Made by a program: the position numbers and the translations under genes. Positions 19,208 through 30,200 of a DNA stretch of 64,000 bases are shown here, one piece after another. The stretch covers positions 109,752,245 to 109,816,244 of the forward strand of contig CM035428.1 in the NCBI GenBank assembly GCA_020310875.1, read 5' to 3'. The notes below the pieces were generated by a model. The model was not told the origin of the DNA, ran no database searches, and saw only the letters and a program-made list of their open reading frames with translations. This stretch comes from Ceratopteris richardii. Lineage: Eukaryota > Streptophyta > Polypodiopsida > Polypodiales > Pteridaceae. Numbering within the stretch: position 1 is the stretch's first letter; the number at the start of each line of letters is the position of its first letter.

Positions 19208-20870
19208 ACGGATCAAGGGATCTTGGCGTGTTGTGTAGAAGAGGACGAGTACGTTAAATGGTTGCAATTAGCACACGTAGGTGCATTAGAGCAACACTAC
19301 TCAAAGCAATGAACCCTACAGACTCTAAGGAGACTCGGAGTGCATTGGCCGACTATGGAAGCCGATCTCCAGAAGTTGTGCAAGGAATGCCCAATCTGTT
19401 GCACTAAACCACCTGTGGAACATGCCACTCTTTATCAAGTGACCATAGTGCCAGATTGGAGTGAACCACTAGTATCCTTCCTGAGGACGAAAACATTCCC
19501 TCCAGACATGACTCTGGCTCGGAAAAGAAGTCTAGAACAAGAAGCCCTAGATTACTCACTCATTGGTGATAATCTATACAAACGTGGTAAAGATGGTTAC
19601 CTGAGACTTTGTGTTCATGAGAGTGAATATCTAAAGATTTTGGAAAATGCTCACCAAGGTGTAGCAGGAGGACACTTTGGACCAGATCGGGTGATCAAGG
19701 CAATATTATTTGCAGGCTTCTGGTGGCCGACCCTTCACATGGATGCACATACCTATGTGAAACGGTGTGATGTTTGTCAGAGAACTTAGTATCCTATACG
19801 CAAAGATGAGATGCCACTGAAACCTATGATGGGTGGACGTGCATTCTCTAAGTGGGGAATAGACTTTGTAGGTCCTATTAATCCCCCAGCTAAGGGTTCA
19901 CATGCTGAATACATCATTGTTGCCACAGACTATCTAACGAAATGGGTAGAGGTAAAAGCTACGACAAAGAACGACGCTCAGACAATTGCTAAATTCTTGT
20001 TTGAGAATGTATTCACAAGATACGGGCTACCTATAGAGCTAGTAAGTGATAGAGGCACTCACTTCTTGAACGAAGTGATTGAAAATCTACTCCAAGAATT
20101 CTTGGTAGTTCATAAGAAGTCTGCCCCCTACCACCCACAAGCTAATGGGCAGGCCGAAAGCACAAACAAGATTCTGTGCAATGTGTTGACCAAGCTAGTG
20201 AATAATAAACGCTCTGATTGGGACAAACAGCTACACCATGCTGTTTGGGCATACCGAGTCGCCTACAAAACGGTACTCCAAGCCACCCCCTTTCAGATGG
20301 TATTTGGCCAAAATGTTGTGCTACCATTGGACTTCTTAATACCTACATTGAAAGTAGCACAAGAACATGAATGGACGGGTCATGAACTCTCCTCTAGACT
20401 TTTTGACCTTGAACAATTAGGAGAAACAAGACTGAGAGTAGCTGCAGGGATATATGCAGCTAAGAAACGACAGAAGGCATACTTTGATGCCCATGTTAAG
20501 GATAAAGGATTGAAGGCAGGCGACCTAGTATTAGTCTACACTCTGAAACAACATGCGAGGAAACTGGAGAAAAGAGGCTACGGACCCATGATCATCAATA
20601 GAATCTCAACAAGTGGAGCAGTGCAACTAGCCACACTAGAAGGCGATATTCTTTCGAGCTACATAAGCGGATGCAGGGTCAAGTTGTATCAAGAAACTCT
20701 CACAGAGGAAATGCTAAGTCGACTCAATACTGCTAAAAAATGCAAAGAAGAAGAAAAGCGAATTCGAGAAGAAGCCCAAGCAGAAGCCTTAGAGCGCATA
20801 CAGAGAATGAAATTAAGAAGACAAGGGAGAGAGCAACCTAGGCCAGATGCCGATGCAGATCAAGGATATC
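19208..20870 (+). pseudogene. G2 integrase with two tandem H2C2 motifs
   Basis: Two successive HHCC-type finger motifs are visible: the first around 19275-19405 (histidine-rich start, HWPTMEADLQKLCKECPICC) and the second around 19650-19790 (HQGVAGGHFG, FWWPTL, CDVCQ). The rve core follows with GIDFVGP near 19860, VSDRGTHF near 20047 and PHQANGQAES near 20150, the D, D and E positions, then a GPY/F-like C-terminal domain (KRGYGPMIIN near 20575). Plant Ty3 integrases normally have one zinc finger. Near 20740-20820 a K/E/R-rich helix follows. Confidence 0.88.
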
Positions 20871-21330
20871 ACATGGCTATGTGTGAAGTTTCAGGTATCA
20901 GCTCCCATAGGATAATTGATCGACGTCCTTTTATAACCTTAGATATAGGACAAGGAAAGGGTGCAAGGACTGTAAGAGCCTTGATTGACTCAGGTGCAGC
21001 CAGTAGTGCTGTTAAATTGTCTTACTGTCAAGAGTTGAAATTAACTGTCAATCCTATTGAAGCATATCTCATAGGATGGGAGGTGTGGAAACCCCTTGCA
21101 TGGGCGAGGTGGAACTTCCCCTCTATATTCAAGACGAAGCAATGACAGTCAAAGTACTAGTGTGTCAAGATGAGGACCTCACTGAGCCTCTGGTCTTGGG
21201 TCAGGACTGGATCTATGATCATGCAGTCAACCTAAACCTAAGAAGCAGACTTCTTCAGGTATGGGTAAATCATAGTCGAATTACAGTTGAATTGGAAAAT
21301 GAGGCACTCAAGGAACTAGGTAAGGCACGA
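20871..21330 (+). pseudogene. G2 second retropepsin-like domain, downstream of integrase
   Basis: Downstream of the integrase C-terminus the translation reads RPFITLDIGQG, then ALIDSGAASSAVK with the catalytic aspartate codon at 20987, and further on a VLGQDWIYDH stretch that matches the late LLGxDWL motif of retropepsins. That is the expected order of an aspartic protease: D-S/T-G loop, flap region, hydrophobic-G motif. In G1 the protease is upstream of RT; whether G1 also has this second one cannot be seen. It could be a duplicated protease, a captured DUF1758/RVP-like domain, or part of the accessory system. Confidence 0.7.
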
Positions 21331-21891
21331 ACTCCTGGTCCTTCCAGGGGTGCACATGAAGTTGACAATGCTATTCTTGTCCAAAAATGTATGATGCAGA
21401 AAGAGGATTGTCTCAACAACGGAGTCAAGGATAAGAAGGCACTCCCTTCTATTCCAAAGGCTAGAGGGATGCAGCAACCAAAGGCAGATCGAATACAGAA
21501 GAAGCAGAACACTACCTATACTGGAGGCCAAAAAAAGGAGCAAAGCAGATTGTTTCAACCGATGAAACAAGTATGGAGGCGAAAAGACGAACACCCTGTT
21601 CCGACCAAGCCAACACCACGGCCAAAACCTCTTATTAGTAATCAACAACACGACACTAATAAGAAGTCCTTCATACCTTCTTCTGCGAATGTGAAGTCTA
21701 TTTGGGTACCCAAGAAGTCAATGAAGGCCAGCACACAATCACGACAAATCTGGGTGCCTAAGGCTTGCTTGCGGGCTCAAATAGCTACACCAAGGCCAAA
21801 ATCTATACAACATGTTTCACTCACTCGAACATCTGAGGCCCAGTCTTACACATCACGCACGAACACAATATTCTTCCATGAGCACAAGTAG
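21331..21891 (+). pseudogene. G2 basic tail with repeated IWVPK motifs
   Basis: A lysine- and proline-rich tail follows the second protease. It carries repeats of the type IWVPKK/IWVPKA (near 21700 and 21750) and KPRPK-like runs. The matching region of G3 (about 27930-28010) also has WIPK-type repeats, so the feature is conserved. Nucleic-acid binding is a reasonable guess from the charge; I recognise no domain. Confidence 0.5.
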
Positions 21892-22271
21892 AATCACTTG
21901 TAAATGGGTCCCTAAAAAGCCCCATTTTTCAAGTAAATACCCTATCACACTCTCCAGAGTCTCCACAAAGTCAAGATCAAAACCTATCCATTGCATTTGT
22001 CAACCTAAAACTTGTAATAAACCCCCGGACCCGAGTTGTAAATCCATGTCCACCTACTAACTACTTCACTCTCACACTACATCATTCCGCTTAGCTCTTA
22101 GGTCTACCCAATTCCTAACTACACACACAAGCACCGAGCACTTACTAACCCCCTAACCTCTCCCGAACCTCATGTTAATGTTGTAACGGGGACATAGTGT
22201 CATTTTTGTGTCCATTGCAATGTTAACATTTATTCATATATTCTCACAGAACCAGCTGCGAAGTTTTCAAC
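21892..22271 (+). promoter_or_regulatory. Spacer between G2 pol and accessory region, with a possible splice acceptor
   Basis: No gene is visible here. The end of the spacer, a T-rich run finishing TATTCTCACAG at 22239-22249, looks like a plant 3' splice site and lies 23 bp before the ATG at 22272. Athila-type and other LTR elements with a third frame are known or thought to express it from spliced RNA. The matching place in G3 (TCCTTTTGTAG near 28453-28463) also has a pyrimidine-rich AG. Confidence 0.45.
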
Positions 22272-23312
22272 ATGGCTGAGGCGGAAGGAACTAGCTCTCA
22301 AACAGAAACGAGCCAGCAAGTGGTGGACTTAGACAGTTTACCCATTTTGCCTAAAACAAACGAAAGACCAAAAGAATTGCAGGCCATCAAAATCATACCT
22401 ATAGCGGACCCTCCCAGTGGCCATACCATGCCCGTAGGAAAAGCTTCCCACTGGTTTAGTGAAGTGGCAGGACCCTTGGGAGAGGGAACATACCTATGGG
22501 AATCAGAGTTGGACTTTAATGGGAAGCAAGGCAAATACCATTTCTTTACAAGAGAATTCGAGAAGTTACAAAATGCAGAAGGTCTACGTTCGGTATGGAA
22601 GAAGGCAGGATTGGATGCATATTTCAGTGCACGGCTCCCAAAGCCTGACTTCATGTGATGCTACTATCTCATCAACACCTTGACTCCAAACAAGAACCCA
22701 AAAGGTGCAAGCTCATTTGTGATCCCATCTCTAAAAAAAGGAAATGAGCTCAAGAGGTTTAGGTTATCCAACAACTTGGTGAGAGAGGCCCTAGATATGC
22801 GCAGAATGCATATTCCTACAGAGAAGGAAACCCTAGTGCCAGATTACATGAAGAATCGAAGCCTCACCAAACTCAAGGACATGGTGTCCATGACGCCTAA
22901 TGTTGCAATACACCTTCGCATGTGCATGCAACACTTTGCTTTTCCTGCCCAAGATAGATTCACCATGCCGCCCAAAAAGATTTGGTTTAGTTTGTATCTG
23001 GCAGAGAAACAGAGCCTCACCATCAACTTACCCCACTGGATAATTGATCAGATACACCTAGCTCACAAACGATGGCGGCGGAAACAGGTTTTATATGGTT
23101 GCTGTGCTCTGACAAGAATCATTTATAGGTGTTTGGCTTATGACATCCCTATTCAACGGGCCCTAATGTGGAATCGTGTAGAGCAGTTTAGAGGCAGGAC
23201 ATCCACTGGACCCCCTTCTAAGAAGATGAGAGGTACTGTCCAAGTCCCTTGTGCTCAACCACGTGGAGCCACCCTTACACCAGACGTCACCCCTCCACCC
23301 CGAAGAGTCTGA
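22272..23312 (+). pseudogene. G2 accessory region, N-terminal conserved block
   Basis: Starting at an ATG at 22272, the block encodes a polar lead, then a folded-looking region with KASHWFSEVAGPLG, YLWESELDF and KYHFFTREFE, and further on MQHFAFPAQDRFTMPPKKIW followed by LTINLPHWIID. Clear relatives lie in G3 (28490-29390) and, for the later part, in G5 (40668-41200, HQHFCFPNMHRYTAPQKSI). I recognise no known family: there is no transmembrane segment or signal peptide, so it does not look like a classic envelope. Conservation across three copies suggests that the protein was under selection. Confidence 0.65.
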
Positions 23313-25305
23313 CCATTCACACTCCGACTTCCAAAGACGCAGCACCGATGGTTCTACCTTGATATTCCCTCCCATCCCAACCGATCTTGAATTTCCCAGT
23401 GGTGCACCCTTGGAAGAACTCATGAATGAAGATTTCGAACAATTATTACAAGATGTAGAGCTGGAGGCAGAAGAGGCACAACAAGTGGAGAATGTGCAAA
23501 CGCAAGCAACAACCGCCCAAGTACCTGTCACCACAGTGGAAGTGGATGAAGAGGATGATGAAGATGAAGAACAGGAGGAAGATGAGGAGGATTATGATCA
23601 AGAGCATCATGATGAGCAACAAGAAGTGCCAGAAATTGTAGGTGCACCTGCATATACAGCTCAACTACAAAGGTTATACGACACAATCAAAGCAGTGCAA
23701 GAAAGGCATCAACTCTCTCTTGTGTCAGGTCAAGCTTTGATGCAAGAAATGCTATCAGATGATGGGGTGGATCAACATTTCATTGACACCCTCAAATTAG
23801 TGTCAGAGTCTTTAGGAGTTCCGGAGGCTGTCCACACTGCAGTCCGTGAGTCCGTGAGGTATGACAAACGTAGAGTTGACACATTACCACGAGCAGGTAA
23901 GACTATCAGGATGCCCGTCACAAAACAAGAGGTAACCATTGAAGCCACAACTACCCCCACCACCACCATTGACCTCTCTGCCGAAATCTTTGTTCAGACA
24001 TCACCCATCTCACCCCAGCATCCCCCATCACCACCTTCTCCACCCCCACCACCACCTCCTACCATGGAAGAAACGCCAGTCATCACCTCTACCTTCACTT
24101 ATAACCCACCCTCAGTCACATCATTTTCCTTTCCAGAACCCACCTCACAAGACACCCTCTTCTCTTTCGTCACCAATCCCTTGTACACTTCAACCCTTCT
24201 ACCCTCCGAACCCATAATTGGCCATCCCATAATTCCAAGTGTGGTTGGAAACCCGGCACCCACCGAAGGCACCCTGTGTTTCCCAGCCTATCCCCCAATA
24301 CGGGTACCTCCATTCCATGACCCTCACTTCCCATCTGGCCCCTACACCTCTTTCACCCTGACCTCACCACCCCAATACCCGTCCTTTGTGGAGCAGTTCA
24401 TCCGCTCTCCAATGTTTCAAAGGCACATTTCCCCGATGTTCGCAACGACATCAATTTACACGAACACCACACTCACTTCACCTACCATACCCACCTACAT
24501 GGTAGCCCCTATACACACCACTCTGTCTGACCCAATGGACATTTCACCCACCACAGCACCTCTCCCCACAATTCCACCCTCTTCCCCTCCACTACCCCCC
24601 ACCTCACCACTCACCACATCAGTGGCACACACAGCATTCACTACCTCCCTCCCCAATCCCACCTCCCCTGCATTTCAAACTTTTCCCCTTGCATCTCATA
24701 ATGTAAATAACACGTTCAATACATTACTTCAGTGTGCACATCAACTACAACAAGAATACCATCAATTGGAAGAACACACTGCTGCCCTCCAGGTAGAATC
24801 TCAGCGTCTGCAAGCTAGAGTCAACACTCTTGAAGCTGATTACCAAATGCTCCTAACTGAGCATACCACCTTACAGCAGGCTCACTCCGAATTGGAATCA
24901 AAGACATCGACAATAGATGATCAAGCAGTCAAGAAACTAGAAACAGTGCTCCAAGCACAAATGATATCTAATGCTACACTCAGACGCAACCTTGGGCTAT
25001 TAAGGAAGCATATGGCAGCAGCATTAGAAGAGAACAAGAGGCTTCAGCAACAAAACCAAGACAACTTTGAAGCGGCTATGGAAGGAACTGCAGGAGCAAC
25101 CATTAGCCCTACCAAGTATAGAGCAGTCCCATCGGAAGACATTCGCATCTTACTTGAGGAGCATGCAAATTTCTTGGAGTCATATGAAAAGTTAGAGACT
25201 GAATGTGCAGACCTAAAGAAACAGATAGCCAGTGCCTCCATAGCTCAACAGGAGCCGATAATCTTGCAACACTCTACAGAAGAAGTAGAGACCCTCCGAA
25301 AATAG
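23251..25305 (+). pseudogene. G2 accessory region, acidic, proline-rich and coiled-coil middle
   Basis: This 684-codon open stretch has three zones: an acidic run of D and E near 23545-23625; a proline, threonine and serine-rich segment at about 23950-24680; and a heptad-rich, Q/E/L-rich coiled coil at about 24710-25300 (for example RLQARVNTLEADYQMLLTEH). G3 shows the same order (acidic near 29900-30000, Pro/Thr-rich 30400-31080, helical 31100-31800) and G5 has a long coiled coil (about 42000-42950). Such a layout suits a rod- or scaffold-like protein that self-associates. Its function is unknown. Confidence 0.6.
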
Positions 25306-26545
25306 GTGGCAGAACTCCAAGCACGCCTCTTACCATATGAAAGGCCACCCTCGCCCACTGAAGAACCAGAACCTGAAACAGTAGTGGAAATCCCCATCGA
25401 TGACAGCTATGAAGAGCCGTACAAGCCAATGCCAACACCCGGTGGTCGGACTATAGAGGAAGGACAGGACACTTTAGAAATTCAAGTTCCAGATTGGGTC
25501 AAAAGGGTTGAGAAAGTGGGTAAGACACATGATGATCGCGTTGCCGTGCAAATGCAATCTCTCACAAATCTGGAAGAAATTGTCCTTCGGTCTTCTTACT
25601 TTCAGAACCTATCCCACCAACGGTTAATCACAACATCAGAGTCGCAATACATGCCTTATTTCGTCTTGCTACATGATTATAATGCAGAAGTTAAAAGACA
25701 TACAGGGAAGGAGCCCACATTTGCCACTCAATTTGAGCCAGAGGACTTACCGACAGATGCGCGTGCTGGCTCGATCTTCCAGCCTAATTGGCGTGCACGT
25801 CTACTAACCGATTACCCTGAGATGATGAGCACCTGGGCAACCATGCCACTGTATATCAAGTATAATCCATGTTATTGCCCAATGGTACGTCGCAGATCAT
25901 GGCAAGCATTTGCGATCAAGGTATGCAACAATAAAGAATGCTCGGCTTGGGTTAACTATCCATATTTTGCTCCACCTCGAGGGACCCCAACCGTAAACTA
26001 CATGATATCAACAATTTGGCACTGGTCTACACGTCTAAATAATGTACCCGACATAGCAGCGAAAATGTGTATGGAAATATTCAAGCTCATGACCATTGTC
26101 TTCAAAACCTTTCGGACAGTACAAGCTCCATACATCTCTGCCCCTGGATTCTCTCAAGGTAACAAGGATTTAGTCTACGACATGAGCCAGACTCCCTCGG
26201 TCACTATAATCTTTGCCTGGCATGCACGAATAAAGTACTTACCCGCATGCTTCAAGCAGACATTTGAGGAAATGTTCTCTACGGGATTCTAGGAATATCA
26301 TTCAAAAATTTTCATTCCCAGCCCCACACATTTGCTACATCTATTCGCAGTAGAACAAGCGATCCATGCAGATCAGTTACGTCTGCCACATCCGGACATT
26401 CTAGGACCAATTGATTGGGATCGTATGATGACAGACTTGGCCAGAGGACTACGCATACAGGAACATCAGCTTGCCACTCAGGTTGTGGAATATTACATCC
26501 AACACTCCCACCAACAAGGGTCTGTCAGGGACGACAGACGCGAGA
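25306..26545 (+). pseudogene. G2 accessory region, C-terminal conserved block
   Basis: The block carries EEGQDTLEIQVPDWVK, TFATQFEPEDLPTDAR, YIKYNPCYCPMVRRRSW, WVNYPYFAPPRGTP and FAWHARIKYLPACFKQTFEE. The G3 counterpart (31849-32900) keeps EGQDTFELPIPAWMK, ATQFEPANLP and LKYNPCYG, and G5 keeps weaker matches at about 43080-43640. The aromatic-, proline- and cysteine-bearing motifs look like a globular domain about 300 residues long. It ends only tens of bases before the polypurine tract. No known family recognised. Confidence 0.62.
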
Positions 26546-26555
26546 GAGGGGGGGG
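26541..26555 (+). promoter_or_regulatory. Polypurine tract of G2
   Basis: CGAGAGAGGGGGGGG lies immediately before the LTR start TGTTG. The G3 copy has a similar CGAGAGGGATGGGGG before its LTR at 32956. Confidence 0.8.
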
Positions 26556-27290
26556 TGTTGAGAGCAGTATGGGCACCCAAGGACTGACTAGACAAGGAAG
26601 CCAACGGAGAGAGTCAGAGTGAGGTGAAGGATTAAGTAGACAAAGTAGTCGACGCAAATCTGGCAGATAGGCCCTTCAAATTTTTCCAAATCAACATCTT
26701 TATAACAGTGATTCTTATCACTAACAATCATTGTAAATACCATTTCATATTTTTGTAGCTCCATTTTGTGCAAGCCAAGGAGTCCTTGAGCTTGAGGAGC
26801 CTTAGAAGTACCTACATATCAATTTTTGTATTTTTTAGACTCCGTTTAAGCCCTCAACTTGGCCCTGGAACCTAATTTTCAACTAGGCCGGACACTAGGT
26901 CTGGACAGGGCCAAAACCTAGTCAAAAGCTATAAATAGAGCTAGAGAGCTCATTTTTGAGGTTAGATTGTAATTGAAATGAACTTGTAAGAGCTTTTTGA
27001 AAGTAATCTAAGAACTCCATTGCTTCTCACTCTTTGTCTTGCCTTGTGTGCGCGTGTGTGTGTATGTGTGTGCATGTTTGTGTGCTTCTCACTCACGCAC
27101 TTGTGCCTCCACTTGCTCGAGGTCTTCATTCCATCCTCACGTCTTCCCGGATTGACATTAAAGGAGGTGCTACTCATCACTGAGCTACATAGGCTGTTCT
27201 TGCTCAACCAAGATATACATGAACTATGGACCATGAAGCAAAAACCACTCGTGGACACATGAGTGTCATAGCAACCAGCCAAGTCACTAT
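26556..27290 (+). repeat. G2 3' LTR
   Basis: It starts TGTTGAGAGCAG after the polypurine tract. A TATA box (TATAAATA, 26930-26937) is followed by GAGCTAGAGAGCTCATTTTTG, a block shared with the G3 LTR and, reversed, with 37018-37555. A short GT-rich microsatellite sits at about 27046-27085. The right end is uncertain because no primer site is recognisable and the partner LTR is outside the window. Confidence 0.7.
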
Positions 27291-27299
27291 CAGAAATAG

Positions 27300-30200
27300 A
27301 ATCCTTGATTCTTGGCCAAGATTGATTATATGATTACTCACTAGATTTGAACCTAAGAAAATGCTCTCTTCATCTTAGGGTAGCATGCCAACAGTGAGTA
27401 ATGTCACTCGAGTTCCCTCACCGTGCCCAATCAGAGGAAAGTAACCACAACCCATATGTAATGAATGCGATGGAGGACCAAAAGATTTTTGAGCAAATCC
27501 ATCCTCCAACAACTACCCTTGTCAGATGGGCACTATTAGTGTCCAAATGGGAACTATTAGCAGACAGATGGACACCATAGTCTCCTTGAGTGCTCCCTCC
27601 ACACTTTAGGCATGCCTACCTAGATCTCTTGTGTAACATACCTCACCTCCTGATGGGCAAGTCATGCAAGTGTTGGACCTCCCTTCAACTAGAGTGTCAT
27701 CCGGACCTCTCAACCACCACCACATAAAAGTCAACCACGAATTGGGAATCCCAACCAACAATCACACCAGACCACCATGTGGAAGGAGCACATGCATACC
27801 AAAGCAAGTAATACCAAAAAGTCAGCAATCACTAACCATCTCCAGTAGTGTAGGACAAGAAGTTAAGATGAAGATGACTCAACCCCAACATTCTAGAACA
27901 CCTAGACATTCTCCATCAGCAAGAATTTGACAAGTCTAGGTACCGAAGAAGTATCTGATAACCCAAACCAATCCCACTCAAGTCTGGATACCCAAAGCCT
28001 ATCTTGTAGCTCAAAAACCAAGCCATGCAATAGTGACTCCTATGAAAACCTCATTACATCCAAATCCATCCCTTGTATCTCACCAAAGGAATCATGATCA
28101 TGCACCAACCTTAGAAAGTGGGTACTGAAAAGCCCCCATAACACTCCTTACATCCCATTGTCTAGAATGGAAACTCTCTATACTAACCTTCATCCTTGTA
28201 AACACTCCCTAACCCTTAGTCCTTGTCAAAATAATCACTTCTAACCCACTAATCACTGTAATGACATCTCTCCTAAAAAGATATGTATGCATTGTTTAAT
28301 GCATGTAGGAAGTCTAGAGACCTGCATTAGTTAATGAGAGATCATTACACAATTACCCACTCACAAGGCTATATGGGCTACACATCAATTATGGAAAGGG
28401 ATTGTGGTCTCACTTTATTGGGATCATAATTAATTTCCATGCTAATGTGCTATCCTTTTGTAGTAGAACTTTTATGCAAGCACTCAACATCACAATGGAA
28501 GCCAAAGGAACTTACAGTGCTAGTACTAGCACGTCAACACTAGACTTTGAGAATCTCTTGGCAGAGGCCCACCCTTCGATGTAGCCCCCAACTTTTAAAT
28601 ATTTCATGGGACCAATGCCTATTGAAAATTCTCTCGTAGCAAGGATAGAGAAAGTACAAACTAATTCACATTGGTTCCAAGGTTTAGCAAGACATTTGGC
28701 TGATGTAGAGCATATCTACGATGTCACCTTGTGCTTTAGCGATGACACAGGGTGAAGATATCAATTCTTTTCACGAGATTTCGAACATCTTTAGTATTGA
28801 GAGGAATTAAGACCAATTTGAGCAAGGGCAAGATTTACTGAATATTTTAGCGCACCCCTTCTAATACATGATTTTTATGGTTGTTATTATTTCATCACCA
28901 CCTTACAACCACCTATAAGGAAGAAGCTCTTGGGAATATTCATCTGGCCATCGTTAGTCACAGATCTACCCTTCAAAATTTTTTACCTCTCACCAGACCT
29001 CATTAGAGTCGCATTTTGGATTCATAGCACACATACGCCAATAGAGAAGGAAAGATTGATCTCTAAACCTATAAAAAAAGGTGGCATTTGGTAGTGAGCT
29101 GATATCTCACCCAGTACTCCTGAATTGTCAAAGCCATTACGAGTTTTCATAAAACATTTTGCCTTCCCAGCTCAAGATTGTTTCACATTGCCTCAAAAAT
29201 GCATTTGGTTTGGATTATATCTTGCAAATATGGGACCACAAACTATTAATCTCACTAGTTGGATTCACCAATAACTGTATTTGGCCAACCAAAGATGGAT
29301 TAGGAAGGGAGTCATTCACAGATGTTGCACAATCACTAGAATTGTGTACATGTGATTATCTTATGACCTTCCGATCGAGTGAGCTTTATTAAGTGCAGGA
29401 TTGAAAAAGTTCAAAGGTGCTAAAAAGTCTTGTAAAACACCAAAGTCAACAATAGGAAAACATATGAGAGGAACGATACCATGTCTACAAGTACTTGCAT
29501 CACCCTCCCCTCAACCATCACACGACAAATCACCCATAGAACCCCCTTTTCTTGTACCTCCTATTCGAATTTGTCTGTCCCAATTGATCACATCAGAAGG
29601 AACTACTAGTATGTCCCTACCCTCTCAAGAAATTACAATGACACCTATAGCCACAACAGCTACAATAGCAAGGGAGGTTGTAACCACCATTGGTGCTGAG
29701 GCATTTACCTTCCCTATAGCAAATCTAGAAACTAAACCACTTAATATGACCTTTGATTTTGAAATGCAAGATACCTTGTCAAGCAAGTTTTAGTTCTCTA
29801 AGTTGCAGATTTTCTCTCAAGATTATGAACGCCCGAGCTATCCTAGTTCCCCACTAGAACATGGGGGCACTCAAATAGTATCAAGTTTAGATGAAGAAGA
29901 GAAAACAATTACTAAGGAAGACGACAACGATGAAGAGAGTCAACAAAGTCAAGGATTGCAAGAGGATGATCAACAAGGACATCGTGAGGAGCAAACCAAT
30001 GGTCAGGGAGACACAAGAACTAGGGAGGAGGACACCTCAGATGTAGTTTCTTATATGATTGATATTCAAAAGCTCTATCAAAATATGCAAGATGTATGGG
30101 CAAGCCATCGAGTCATAGAGCAACAAAGCAAAGAAATCCTACAACAAGAATTGGCAAGTGGTGGTTTTGAAGCTTCTTTTGTGAATGCATTCAATGAATT

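Larger units (their letters stand above)
8266..27290 (+). mobile_element. G2: Ty3/gypsy element with 3' accessory region, carrying two insertions
   Basis: Parts seen: RNase H (8266-8938), integrase with two zinc-finger motifs (19208-20700), a second retropepsin-like domain (about 20900-21290), a basic tail, a non-coding stretch, the accessory region (22272-26545), a polypurine tract and the 3' LTR from 26556. Its 5' portion lies beyond the left window edge because G1 inserted at 8265/8266. E2 inserted at 8938/8939. The element is broken, with a handful of breaks in the visible part, and is older than E2. Its right LTR end is approximate. Confidence 0.8.

Noticed and set aside
22272-26545. Accessory region as a classic envelope gene
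   Set aside because: No signal peptide, transmembrane segment or fusion-peptide-like stretch is visible; composition is acidic, proline-rich and coiled-coil.
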